This document shows, piece after piece, positions 1 to 7,360 of a stretch of 19,727 nt of DNA. The notes below the pieces were generated by a model. The model was not told the origin of the DNA. It searched no databases and was given only the letters and a program-made list of their open reading frames with translations. The first letter of the stretch is position 1, and each line of letters opens with the position of its first letter. The stretch spans positions 1 through 19,727 of the forward strand of contig JAICLN010000022.1 in NCBI GenBank assembly GCA_025925615.1, in the 5' to 3' direction. This DNA comes from Actinomycetospora sp. (GTDB lineage: Bacteria; Actinomycetota; Actinomycetes; Mycobacteriales; Pseudonocardiaceae). The position numbers and the translations under genes were made by a program.

Positions 1-278
1 ACGATCGAGGCGGAGCGCCAGTCCGCCGGGCGGTCCACGACGCCGACGACCGCCGCGGCCCCGAGCGCGAGGGCCGCCACGAACCCGCCCGCGATGGTGG
101 CCCGGGTGTGGCTGCGCAACGGGTCGGTCCGGGGTGCCGGGTCCCGGCGCACCAGGGCGGACGCGACGCGTCGAGTGGTGAACCGCTGCGCGACGACCTG
201 GCCCGACGTCGCGGCGCGCCTCCCCGGCGGGTCCGCGGACGGCGTGGCGCCGGTGCCGGGCTCGGGCGGGGCGGACAT
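1..278 (-). CDS. eccB: Type VII secretion protein EccB, N-terminal part (truncated by window edge)
   Basis: EccB is a membrane component of the ESX/type VII secretion complex, with a short cytoplasmic N-terminus, one transmembrane helix and a large extracytoplasmic domain. About 92 residues are visible here, read from ATG at 278. After a Pro/Gly-rich start comes a segment QVVAQRFTTRRVASALVRRD, then DPLRSHTRA, then a hydrophobic helix (about residues 61-75) and DRPADWRSASIV. This order matches the EccB N-terminus: a basic 'HRFxxRRxxxALVRRD' block, 'DPMRSQSRA', the transmembrane helix and a conserved 'WR' region. The remainder lies left of base 1. The gene runs in the same direction as the DUF4442 gene, 52 bp downstream of it. 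An ESX locus (eccC, eccD, mycP, WXG100 genes) would be expected further left, but I cannot see it. The assignment rests only on this N-terminal signature. Confidence 0.82.
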   Translation of the reverse strand, partial: MSAPPEPGTGATPSADPPGRRAATSGQVVAQRFTTRRVASALVRRDPAPRTDPLRSHTRATIAGGFVAALALGAAAVVGVVDRPADWRSASI

Positions 279-330
279 GGTCCGGCGATCGTGGCACAGC
301 GGCGCGCGCCACGGACCCCGAACGCCGGGG

Positions 331-801
331 TCAGCCAGGCGGGCGCGGGGAGATCCGCAGGTGGATCGAGGCGTGGACGGCCTCCGTGCCCGCGGCGTCG
401 CGGATCGCGACCTCGACCGTCACGTCCTCCTTGTCCGGGCCGAAGACGGGCGGCGTGGCGAACCCGGCGTCGGCGGTCACCGACGTCTTCGCCGTCGCGA
501 GGTAGCGGACCTCCATCCCGATCGGGATCCAGCGGTGCGAGGGCGGGACCGCCGCCTCGGCGAGCACCCCCATCGCGTACTCGGCGAGGTTGCACGAGGC
601 GATGGCGTGCACCGTGCCGAGGTGGTTGTGGAGCAGCCACCACTTCTGCATGCGGACACGGCTGTGCTTCTCGTCGAGCTCGGCGATCACGGGGGCCGCC
701 GTGAGGAAGTACGGTGCGCGCAACCACACCGCGCCGCTGACGAGCAGGCGGCCGGGCAGCGTGCCGGAGAAGCGGTTCCACGAGGACAGCACGGCGCTCA
801 T
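331..801 (-). CDS. DUF4442 hotdog-fold protein (PaaI/YiiD-like putative thioesterase)
   Basis: A 156-residue protein of the typical DUF4442 size. These hotdog-fold proteins are related to acyl-CoA thioesterases, and most have no defined substrate. The central hotdog-helix signature is clear: a WWLLHNHLGTVHA stretch (about residues 54-66) followed by CNLAEYAMG (70-78), matching the family pattern N-x-x-G-T-x-H-A...N-x-x-E. A later beta-strand region (WIPIGMEVRYLATAKTSVTA) fits the second half of the fold. It has no signal peptide or membrane segment and should be cytoplasmic. The start ATG at 801 is preceded by a weak AGGG-type ribosome binding site. It is divergent from the GH27 gene, with only 64 bp between the starts, so their promoters must be close or overlapping. 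The fold is well supported; the exact activity is unknown. Confidence 0.85.
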   Translation of the reverse strand: MSAVLSSWNRFSGTLPGRLLVSGAVWLRAPYFLTAAPVIAELDEKHSRVRMQKWWLLHNHLGTVHAIASCNLAEYAMGVLAEAAVPPSHRWIPIGMEVRYLATAKTSVTADAGFATPPVFGPDKEDVTVEVAIRDAAGTEAVHASIHLRISPRPPG

Positions 802-865
802 GCCACGACCCTACTCACGGGTAACCAAGTCTGTACACAGGTCCACCGGGCAGTGTCCGGTCCCG

Positions 866-2077
866 ATGTCCGTCCTGACCGCCCGCCTGCACGCCCGCCG
901 GGCCCGCCGCCGCGCCCGCTCCGCACGGGCCGGGAGCGCCGTCGTCGTGGTCCTCGCCGTTCTCCTCGCCCTCGGCGCGGCCGACGCCCCCGCCGTGGCG
1001 CTCGTGCCCGGGACGCCCGCCGACCCGGCCGCCTTGGCCGCCACCCCGCCGATGGGCGTGAACGACTGGAACGCCGTCGGCTGCACCGACGCCTTCGACG
1101 AGGCCTGGGTACGGGCCCAGGCCGACGCGCTCGTGTCGACCGGGCTGCGCGACGCCGGCTACCGCTACGTCAACCTCGACGACTGCTGGGCGGCCCCGCA
1201 GCGCGACACCGCGGGGCGCCTCGTCCCCGACCCGGTCCGATTCCCGAACGGCATCGCCGCGCTCGCGGACTACGTGCACGCCCGCGGGCTGCGCCTGGGC
1301 ATCTACACCAGCGCCGGCACGCTGACCTGCGACGCCCGCGGGTTCCCCGCCTCGCTGGGCCACGAGACGACGGACGCCGCCTCGTTCGCCGCCTGGGGCG
1401 TCGACTACGTCAAGGACGACGACTGCTCCACCGCGGGCACCGACGCCGTCGCGCGGTACACGACGATGGCCCGCGCCCTGCGCGCCACCGGGCGCCCGAT
1501 GGTCTTCGCGGTCTGCGACAAGGGCAGCTCCGCGCCCTGGGTGTGGGCACCCGGCATCGCACAGCTCTGGCGGACGACCCACGACGTCGCGGACGACTGG
1601 GCCTCGGTCGCGGACATCATCCGGCTCGACGCGGCGGTGGCCGGGCGTTCGGGACCGCCGCCGGGCCGCGGGTGGAACGACCCGGACATGCTCGAGGTGG
1701 GGAACGGGCTGACCCCGGCCGAGCAGGCGTCGCAGATGGTCGTCTGGTCGATGCTCTCCGCCCCGCTGCTCGCAAGCACCGACCTGTCGCGGGGGGACCC
1801 GGCGACGCTCGCGCTGCTCGGCAACCGAGATCTGATCGCGATCGACCAGGACCCGGCGGCACGCCCGCCGACGGTCGACCTCGACGAGGCCACCGGCCGG
1901 CTGGTCCTGCGCCGCGTCCTCGCCGACGGCTCCCTCGCGGTGTCGGTGACCACGCTGGGCGACGCCGCGGTGACGGTGCCCGCGGGGGTCTCCGGGCGGG
2001 ATCTCGTCGACGGCGGACGGCTGCTCCCGGGGGCCGTCGTCGCGCCGCACGCCAGCATCGTCGTGCGCGGCGGATGA
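866..2077 (+). CDS. Secreted glycoside hydrolase family 27 (alpha-galactosidase-like)
   Basis: A 403-residue GH27 (clan GH-D) retaining glycosidase that would release terminal alpha-galactose (or alpha-N-acetylgalactosamine) from glycans outside the cell. An Arg-rich N-terminus, a hydrophobic core at about 24-38 and an APAVA site near 45 form a Sec-type signal peptide. The mature enzyme begins with the family's opening motif PPMGVNDWN (61-69), followed by YVNLDDCW (101-108). YVKDDDC (181-187) corresponds to the family's YLKYDNC, so D185 is the likely nucleophile. WRTTHDVADDW (235-245) supplies D240 as the likely acid/base. WNDPDMLEVGNG (270-281) is the conserved substrate-side loop. A short beta-sandwich-like C-terminus follows, with no carbohydrate-binding module. 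I chose ATG 866 because it directly precedes the signal peptide; the open frame extends upstream, but that part overlaps the divergent gene and is not signal-like. No strong Shine-Dalgarno is visible. Donor specificity is not determined. Confidence 0.9.
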   Translation: MSVLTARLHARRARRRARSARAGSAVVVVLAVLLALGAADAPAVALVPGTPADPAALAATPPMGVNDWNAVGCTDAFDEAWVRAQADALVSTGLRDAGYRYVNLDDCWAAPQRDTAGRLVPDPVRFPNGIAALADYVHARGLRLGIYTSAGTLTCDARGFPASLGHETTDAASFAAWGVDYVKDDDCSTAGTDAVARYTTMARALRATGRPMVFAVCDKGSSAPWVWAPGIAQLWRTTHDVADDWASVADIIRLDAAVAGRSGPPPGRGWNDPDMLEVGNGLTPAEQASQMVVWSMLSAPLLASTDLSRGDPATLALLGNRDLIAIDQDPAARPPTVDLDEATGRLVLRRVLADGSLAVSVTTLGDAAVTVPAGVSGRDLVDGGRLLPGAVVAPHASIVVRGG

Positions 2078-2212
2078 CCATCCGGACCAGCACGGATTCC
2101 GGGGAGCGGAACATTCCACAGACGTGTTGCGGTGCGCGAGGCATATGGATCATCCAGATGGGGGAACTGGAGAGGTGGAGCGGCCCGAGTCGCGAACCCC
2201 GAGGAGCACCCC

Positions 2213-2587
2213 ATGCCCACGCCCCCCGTCGTCCCCGGCCTGAACCTGCGTCACACCAGTCCGGCCGCGCTCGCCGAGCGCCTCGTACCGATCCTGCGCG
2301 ACGTGCCCTTCCCGGCCCGCCGCTGGCAGGTCGTGACCGCCGGGGAGATCTACGGCTGTGACGGCGTGACGCGCGAGCTGCTCGCGCGGCTGCCGGAGGC
2401 GGAGTTCGCCACCCCGCAGGAGCTGCTGACGACGCTCTCGGCCGTGCTCACCGGCCGTCCGGTCCCCGTGCGGCCGACGATGCGGGGCATCGCCCCCGCC
2501 GGTCGCGGTGCCCGCCCCGGCCTCCCCACCCGCATGCCGCACCGGGCGCTCGCGGCCCGCCGCCCGCGGATGCCGCGGCCCGCCTGA
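2213..2587 (+). CDS. DUF2795 domain small protein
   Basis: A 124-residue protein. Start ATG 2213 is set by a strong GAGGAG ribosome binding site at 2201-2206. Residues 31-78 resemble DUF2795: a 'FPA...' opening (33-35), then GCDGVTRELLARLPEAEFATP (48-68), which parallels the family's 'GADxxVLxxLxxLPDxxYxSPxDV' helical repeat. DUF2795 proteins are small, common in actinobacteria and functionally uncharacterised. The C-terminal third (83-124) is a low-complexity, strongly basic Arg/Pro tail that could bind nucleic acid or acidic surfaces; that is only inference. The gene lies 135 bp downstream of the GH27 gene and converges on the methyltransferase, with only 11 bp between their stop codons and no hairpin there. 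Confidence 0.72.
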   Translation: MPTPPVVPGLNLRHTSPAALAERLVPILRDVPFPARRWQVVTAGEIYGCDGVTRELLARLPEAEFATPQELLTTLSAVLTGRPVPVRPTMRGIAPAGRGARPGLPTRMPHRALAARRPRMPRPA

Positions 2588-2598
2588 CGCGCGAGGAG

Positions 2599-3348
2599 TC
2601 AGGACCGCGTCCAGCGGCGCACCACGGTCTCGAACGGCACGACGAGGGGGGAGTCGCTGTCCGGGAACGCCCGGTCGAGGTGGTCGCGGGCGCCGCGGAA
2701 CACCGCGTCCTGGTCGGCGACCGGGAGCTCGAGCACGCCGCTGTAGGTGCAGACCATCCCGGCCACGTCGTCGCGGGACATGCTCCGCGTCCAGCGGACC
2801 GTGACCGCGTCCGGGAGCTCGTCGACGAACCCGTGGCCGGCCGGCAGCTCGATGTCGAAGCCGCGCCGGGACAGCCGGGCCGAGCCGTCGGCCGCGGCCC
2901 GGCCGATCCCGCGCACCTCGGCGACCCAGTCCACCGTCGGGTCCGCCCGGCTCCACAGCAGTCCGAGCACGCCGCCGGGACGCAGGACGCGGGCGATCTC
3001 GGCGGTCGCGACCGGCGGGTCGAACCAGTGCCACGCCGAGGACGCGAGCACGGCGTCGAGCGAGCCGGTCGCGAGCGGGATCGCCTCGGCCAGCCCGCGG
3101 ACCGGGAGCGCCGCGGGGGTCGTCGCGGCGAGGCGGGCCAGCATGCGCGGGTCGGGCTCGACGGCGACGACGGCGGGTGCGCCGGCGCGGGCGAGGACCG
3201 CACGGGTCACGAGGCCGGTCCCCGCGGCGAGATCGGCGACCCGCCGGGCGTCGGTGGGGACGACGTGGTCGAGGGCCTCCGGCGCCGGGGCCGGCCGCAG
3301 CCGGTCGTAGGCGTCGGCGCGGGTCCCGAAGGTCAGCGCGCGCGACAT
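2599..3348 (-). CDS. Class I SAM-dependent methyltransferase
   Basis: A 249-residue cytoplasmic methyltransferase of the Methyltransf_11/UbiE-like type. Motif I is VADLAAGTGLVTRAV (about 37-51), the glycine-rich SAM-binding loop. An acidic residue at the end of strand 2 (AVEPDP, 62-67) would hold the ribose. A later strand SLDAVLASSAWHWFDP (about 97-112) is the usual post-II region; the 'SAWHWF' wording is typical of a group related to trans-aconitate or TehB-like methyltransferases. 'VLRPGGVLGLLW' is motif III. The substrate cannot be inferred. Start ATG 3348 follows only a weak purine-rich site. The gene is monocistronic as far as I can see, convergent with the DUF2795 gene. Confidence 0.85.
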   Translation of the reverse strand: MSRALTFGTRADAYDRLRPAPAPEALDHVVPTDARRVADLAAGTGLVTRAVLARAGAPAVVAVEPDPRMLARLAATTPAALPVRGLAEAIPLATGSLDAVLASSAWHWFDPPVATAEIARVLRPGGVLGLLWSRADPTVDWVAEVRGIGRAAADGSARLSRRGFDIELPAGHGFVDELPDAVTVRWTRSMSRDDVAGMVCTYSGVLELPVADQDAVFRGARDHLDRAFPDSDSPLVVPFETVVRRWTRS

Positions 3349-3504
3349 GGCCCGACCGTAGGACGGCGGCTCCGGCCCACGAAATCGGCGGCGGTGATCG
3401 TCCCGTTCGTCCTGGCGTGCGAGCCGGCTCGGCGTTGGCCCGGTCTCGACGACGTCACCCCGGACCGAACAGCGACCGCGCGACCGCGTCGTCGTGACGC
3501 GGTT

Positions 3505-3523
3505 GCGCGAGAGTACTTCGCGC
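3505..3523. promoter_or_regulatory. Operator-like imperfect palindrome
   Basis: GCGCGAGAGTACTTCGCGC is a near-perfect dyad: GCGCGA and TCGCGC arms flank a central AGTACT palindrome, with one extra base on the left. It lies in the 254-bp gap between the methyltransferase start (3348) and the GT39 remnant. It could be a repressor site for the methyltransferase, but it is about 155 bp from that start and nothing names a regulator. Low confidence. Confidence 0.25.
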
Positions 3524-3559
3524 TGCCGAGGCCGGACGGTGACCTGCGCGCGATCCGAC

Positions 3560-3590
3560 GAGGGCCCGGACGCTCGGCGTCCGGGCCCTC
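3560..3590 (-). terminator. Strong GC hairpin downstream of the GT39 remnant
   Basis: A 13-bp perfect stem: arm AGGGCCCGGACG plus an outer G-C pair, 5-nt loop CTCGG, then the exact complementary arm. It begins 12 nt after the stop of the minus-strand GT39 remnant and has no clear U-tract, which is usual for high-GC actinobacterial terminators. Its survival supports the idea that a full gene once ended here. Confidence 0.75.
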
Positions 3591-3602
3591 CTCGTGGACG
3601 GC

Positions 3603-3872
3603 TCAGCTGGTGGGCGCGGTGAGGTCGTAGACCGTCGGCCCGCCGACCGTCGTCGCGGCGTAGTGCGCCGCGACCCAGTCGGTGATCTGGGAGCCGATGG
3701 AGTCCGACCCACCCTGGCCGCCCACCCCGCCCCCGTCGCCGGAGCTGACGAAGTAGTGCACGTCGCCGCTCGCGACCAGGGCCTGGAACTCCGCGAGGGT
3801 CGAGGCGGCATCCGTGCCGCTGAACCCGCCGATGGCCATGACCGCCGCGTCGGAGGACAGCTCGAGCGAGCC
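3603..3872 (-). pseudogene. C-terminal remnant of a GT39/YkcB-type mannosyltransferase
   Basis: The minus strand encodes about 90 residues that align along their length with the C-terminal domain of the intact enzyme at 8751-10874. Shared features in order are 'VMAIGGFSGTD..STLAEFQ' against 'VMPVGGFMGSD..TLAQFQ', 'VHYFVSSG' against 'IRYFIEGG', a Gly-rich linker, and 'ITDWVAAHY....VGGPTVYDL' against 'ISSWVTAHF....VGGRTVYDL'. Homology starts abruptly at DGSLELSSDAAVMA (near 3872). No membrane segments precede it; the upstream in-frame sequence is open but unrelated. About 600 N-terminal residues, including all transmembrane segments, are missing. A 78-residue ORF from ATG 3839 could still be translated, but it would lack any catalytic part. 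I read it as a decayed paralogue whose 5' part was replaced or deleted, with LCP next to the breakpoint. Confidence 0.8.
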
Positions 3873-3991
3873 GTCATGCTCACGACAGTGCCCGCCCGCT
3901 CTGTCCGGTTCCTGGGGCGTCGTCGTGGGCCTGCTGTGAGCCGCCGGGACGGTGTGCGCCCGGGGCGCTGTGAGGCTGACGTGGGGTTCTG

Positions 3992-5350
3992 GTGGCGATC
4001 GACACCGAAGTCGCCCCGGATCACGGTGACGGCGGGGCGGCGAGCGGGAACCATGGTGAGGTGAGCGGGACCACGACGGGGCGCAGGCGTGTGCGCGTGG
4101 TCGCGCGCTCGCTCGTCGTCGTGGTGTCCGCCGCCGTCCTCGCGGTCACGGCGTTCGCCTGGACCCAGGTGCGTCTCCTGGATCGATCCACGGCCTCCGC
4201 GTCGGTCCTCGCGGGGAACCAGCCGGCCGGGCCGGCGGCCGAGCAGAACATCCTGCTGCTCGGCGTCGACAGCCGCACCGACCCGCAGGGCAACCCGCTG
4301 CCACCGGCCCTGCTCGACGCGCTCCACGCCGGCGACACCTCCGACGGCGGCGACACCGCGGACTCGATCATCGTCGTCCACGTCCCTGCGGGAGGCGGTC
4401 GCGCGACCGCGATCTCGATCCCGCGGGACTCCTTCGTGCAGCTCGCCGACGGTTACGGGACCCACAAGATCAACTCGGCCTACTCGCGCGCCGTCGCGTA
4501 CACGACGGACTCGCTCACGAGCACGATCGGCGCGTCGGGGGCCCCGACCTCGCCGTTCGCGCCCGAGTCGGGGCCGTCCCCCGCGGCGGACGACCCCGCG
4601 GTGCGGCGGGCCGCGCTCGCGGCGGGCGCCCGGACCACCGTCGACACCGTGCAGCAGCTCACCGGCCTGCGGATCACCCACTTCGCGTCGGTCAACCTGG
4701 CCGGGTTCGCCGACGTCAGCCAGGCCATCGGCGGGGTGCCGGTGTGCCTGCGCGCCCCCGTGGACGACTCGTACTCCGGACTGCGGCTCCCGGCCGGACC
4801 GCAGGTGGTGAGCGGGACGCAGGCGCTCGCGTTCGTGCGCCAGCGCCACGGGCTCCCGAACGGCGACCTCGACCGCATCGTGCGCCAGCAGGTCTTCCTC
4901 GCCGGGGCGACGACGCGGCTGCTCTCGGCCGGCACCCTGGCCAACCCGTTCGCGCTCGACCGGCTCGCCGGGGTCATCGGCCGCTCGGTGACCCTCGACT
5001 CCGGGTGGGACATCCTCTCGTTCGCCACCCAGATGCAGGGCCTCTCGGCGGGCTCGGTCACCTTCCGCACCATCCCGACGGGGACCGACGAGCTCTCGAC
5101 GCCCGAGGACGGCCAGGCGGTGCAGGTCGACCCGGCGCAGGTGCGCTCCTTCGTCTCCGACGCGGTCGACATCGACAACGGGATCGTGCGACCGGTGTCG
5201 GGGCCCACCGACGCCTCGGTGTCGCGCGCCGCCGCGCAGAGCGAGGACCCGTCGGCGGACACACAGGACGCGGGCTCCACGACCCCGGTGCCCACGCCCG
5301 CCCCGGTGCCCCCGCCGATCACGGCCGCGGCCCCGGGGTGCGTCAACTAG
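3992..5350 (+). CDS. LCP (LytR-CpsA-Psr) family cell-envelope glycopolymer transferase
   Basis: A protein of up to 452 residues that would transfer polyprenyl-linked glycopolymers (arabinogalactan- or teichoic-acid-like) to peptidoglycan on the outer face of the membrane. After a short cytoplasmic tail there is a transmembrane helix (about 38-58, preceded by RRRVRVVAR), then the LCP domain. Visible motifs are NILLLGVDSRTD (86-97), DTADSIIVVHV (121-131), ISIPRDSFV (141-149) and KINSAYS (159-165). Further on, a GDLDRIVRQQ block carries the Asp and Arg residues that bind pyrophosphate in this family. The C-terminus is a Ser/Thr/Pro-rich disordered tail ending in CVN, an ending I recall from other actinobacterial LCP proteins; there is no LytR_C domain. 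The start is uncertain: GTG 3992, or GTG 4061 (23 residues shorter, preceded by GGTGAG). Both keep the membrane helix. It is convergent with the HtrA gene across a 21-bp-stem hairpin. Confidence 0.92.
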   Translation: MAIDTEVAPDHGDGGAASGNHGEVSGTTTGRRRVRVVARSLVVVVSAAVLAVTAFAWTQVRLLDRSTASASVLAGNQPAGPAAEQNILLLGVDSRTDPQGNPLPPALLDALHAGDTSDGGDTADSIIVVHVPAGGGRATAISIPRDSFVQLADGYGTHKINSAYSRAVAYTTDSLTSTIGASGAPTSPFAPESGPSPAADDPAVRRAALAAGARTTVDTVQQLTGLRITHFASVNLAGFADVSQAIGGVPVCLRAPVDDSYSGLRLPAGPQVVSGTQALAFVRQRHGLPNGDLDRIVRQQVFLAGATTRLLSAGTLANPFALDRLAGVIGRSVTLDSGWDILSFATQMQGLSAGSVTFRTIPTGTDELSTPEDGQAVQVDPAQVRSFVSDAVDIDNGIVRPVSGPTDASVSRAAAQSEDPSADTQDAGSTTPVPTPAPVPPPITAAAPGCVN

Positions 5351-5409
5351 TACGACGCTCCCGACGACGTCCCGTTCGTCCGGGGTGCCGCAGGCTAACG
5401 GTCCCACAA

Positions 5410-5458
5410 AGCGAACGGCACTCTCGCTGCGCACGAGGCAGCGAGAGTGCCGTTCGCT
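5410..5458. terminator. Bidirectional 21-bp perfect hairpin, repeat-family copy 1
   Basis: A perfect 21-bp inverted repeat (5410-5430 and 5438-5458) with a 7-nt loop GCACGAG, between the convergent LCP and HtrA genes. The arm starts AGCGAACGGCACTCTCGCTG. There is no U-tract, but it is symmetrical and can serve both directions. The first 17 bases of the arm are identical to the arm of the hairpin at 18586-18636, so this is a dispersed element and not a one-off terminator. Confidence 0.88.
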
Positions 5459-5478
5459 CGATCAGGTGCAGGCGCTCC

Positions 5479-7047
5479 CTACGACGACGGCGCCCGCTCC
5501 GTCCCGAGGGTCACCGGGACCTGGCGCGGCTGGCCGCCCGGCGACTGCACGGTCATCGTCACCTGCGCGCCCGGGTTCTCGGCTCGGACGGCGGCAACGA
5601 GGGAGTCGCCGTCGTCGATGAGGCGGTCGTCGATCTTCGTGACGACGTCGCCCTGCTTGAGCCCCGCGTTGGCGGCCGGGCCGCCGGGGGTCACGGTGCC
5701 GATGGTGGCGCCGTTCTCCGACGCCGCGCCCTGCTGGTCCTGCGCGACGCCGACCCCGAGGACGGCCTGGTTCGCGAAGCCCTGCTGCGCGAGCTGGTCG
5801 CCGATCCGCTTCGCCTGGTCGATCGGGATCGCGAATCCGAGCCCGATCGAGCCGGACTGCTGCTGGCCGCCGCCGGAGGAGGAGCCCAGCGACGCGATCG
5901 ACGAGGTGATCCCGATGACGCGGCCGTCCATGTCGACCAGGGCCCCGCCGGAGTTGCCGGGGTTGATCGCGGCGTCGGTCTGGATCGCGTCGGAGACCGT
6001 CGCCTGACCCGAGCCCTGGCCGCCGGCGACCACCGGACGCTGCAGGGCGGAGACGATGCCCGAGGTGACGGTGCCGGTCAGACCCAGCGGCGAGCCGACG
6101 GCGACGACGCCCTGGCCGACCTGCAGCTGGCTGGAGCTGCCGATGGTGACCGGGGTCAGGCCGGAGACGCCGGCGGCGCGCACGACGGCGAGGTCGGCCG
6201 TCGCGTCGGTGCCCACGACCTGCACCGGGGCGACCTGGCCGTTCTGGAACACCGCCTGGAGCTGGGGCGCCTGCTGCTGCGGTTGCTGCTGCTGGCCGCC
6301 ACCGAGGAGCCCGCCGAGCCCGCCCACTCCGCCGCCGGAGGACTGCTGCTGGGGCTGCCCGGCCTCGAGCACGTGGGCGTTGGTGAGGATGAGCCCGTCG
6401 GCGGAGATGACGATCCCGGAGCCCTCGCCGGACGCGCCGCGCAGCTGCACGACGCTCGGCAGCACCTTCTGCGCGACCGACTCGACCGACCCGGCCGGCG
6501 CCGCGGAGCCCGAGGACGACGACGAGCCCGAGGTCCCGGCGAGCACGGAGCTGCCGCCGCCCGACCCGCCGGCGCTCGCCGCCTCGTAGCCGACGACGCC
6601 GCCGACCCCGCCCGCCACGAGCAGCGCGGCCAGCGCCGCCGAGACGAGCACGAGCGGGCTGCGCCGACGACGGCCGTCGCCGCCGCCCGACCCGCCGGTC
6701 GACCAGTGCGCCGTCGGGGGCGGTCCCGACGGGGGCCCGGAGGAGGGCTGTCCCCATCCGCCGGCCCGGGGCCCGGTCGCCCACGGCGAGCCGTGCTGCT
6801 CGGTCGGCTGCTCGGTCCGCGGCATCGTCGCGGTGCCGCCGGGTGCCTCACCGGCGCCCGGGGCCCGCCCGGGGTTGGCCGGGGTCGGGGGCGCGTCGTA
6901 GCCGGGCTGCTCCTGCCGGGATGCGTCGTGCTGCGCGGGTTCGTAGCGCACTCCGGCGCTCGCGGACCCGTCGCGCGGGGCGGGGCCGGCGGAAGGGGCT
7001 GGTTCGCCGGGCTGTCCTGCCCTGGCGAACGGGTCCTGGTCGCTCAT
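5479..7047 (-). CDS. Membrane-anchored HtrA/DegP-type serine protease (S1C) with PDZ domain
   Basis: A 522-residue envelope protease/chaperone. Start ATG 7047 has AGGAGG 12 nt upstream and gives a typical actinobacterial layout. Residues 1-129 are a disordered Pro/Gly/Gln-rich cytoplasmic region ending in RRRR. Residues 131-153 form a transmembrane helix, followed by a Ser/Gly linker. The trypsin-like domain (about 188-415) has His225 in TNAHV, Asp285 in DLAVV and Ser366 in GNSGGAL, with the oxyanion region INPGNSGG. A PDZ domain occupies about 425-515 (GLKQGDVVTKIDD). Two unusual low-complexity inserts are present: a Gln/Gly-rich stretch (231-262) only six residues after the catalytic His, and GSSSGGGQQQSGS (388-400). 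The family degrades misfolded extracytoplasmic proteins and in mycobacteria is tied to envelope stress regulons. It is divergent from the GT2-GtrA gene and convergent with LCP. All catalytic residues are intact. Confidence 0.95.
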   Translation of the reverse strand: MSDQDPFARAGQPGEPAPSAGPAPRDGSASAGVRYEPAQHDASRQEQPGYDAPPTPANPGRAPGAGEAPGGTATMPRTEQPTEQHGSPWATGPRAGGWGQPSSGPPSGPPPTAHWSTGGSGGGDGRRRRSPLVLVSAALAALLVAGGVGGVVGYEAASAGGSGGGSSVLAGTSGSSSSSGSAAPAGSVESVAQKVLPSVVQLRGASGEGSGIVISADGLILTNAHVLEAGQPQQQSSGGGVGGLGGLLGGGQQQQPQQQAPQLQAVFQNGQVAPVQVVGTDATADLAVVRAAGVSGLTPVTIGSSSQLQVGQGVVAVGSPLGLTGTVTSGIVSALQRPVVAGGQGSGQATVSDAIQTDAAINPGNSGGALVDMDGRVIGITSSIASLGSSSGGGQQQSGSIGLGFAIPIDQAKRIGDQLAQQGFANQAVLGVGVAQDQQGAASENGATIGTVTPGGPAANAGLKQGDVVTKIDDRLIDDGDSLVAAVRAENPGAQVTMTVQSPGGQPRQVPVTLGTERAPSS

Positions 7048-7360
7048 GAGTGCGAGCGTCCTCCTGTCGTCTGTGGGTGCCCTGCGGCTTGTCTGCAAAG
7101 TTCCTGAGATCGGTGTGGTCACCCGTACCAGGAACCGGACGTCGAGGGACGAACGGCTCCGGGACGGACACAGGCGAACCACAGCTCGTCTCCAGTCCGT
7201 GGACATCGTGCCTGCCGACCCTGGGGGCATGGTGTCCCCGGCCCTCTGTGGTCCCTCCTCGGCCGGTGACCCGGTCGGTGGCGATCGACGCCGGGGCACC
7301 CACAGGACGATCACAGGCGGGTCCCACCGTCCGTCCACGTCCGGCTCCGACGGTGATGAC
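7048..7360. other. 313-bp divergent intergenic region between htrA-like and GT2-GtrA genes
   Basis: No gene is supported in either strand; the ORFs that cross it are N-terminal over-extensions. It should hold promoters for both flanking genes. On the minus strand, GGAACTT at 7101-7107 (read as its complement) resembles an ECF-type -35 and lies about 55 nt before the protease start, but no matching -10 is evident. The protease ribosome binding site AGGAGG is at 7060-7065. The short motif ACAGGCG occurs twice on the plus strand (near 7174 and 7314). GGTGA at 7352-7356 is the weak ribosome binding site of the GT2 gene. No hairpin or riboswitch-like structure is obvious. Confidence 0.5.

Noticed and set aside
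2082..2102. CCGGA/TCCGG inverted repeat after the GH27 stop as a terminator
   Set aside because: It has only 5 bp with an 11-nt loop, too weak in DNA this GC-rich to claim.
94..2361. 755-residue plus-strand ORF across eccB, DUF4442 and GH27
   Set aside because: It crosses three recognisable genes on both strands and has no domain signature.
4744..7107. 787-residue plus-strand ORF opposite the HtrA-like gene
   Set aside because: The minus strand there encodes the intact Ser-His-Asp protease with PDZ domain; the plus reading is composition-driven.
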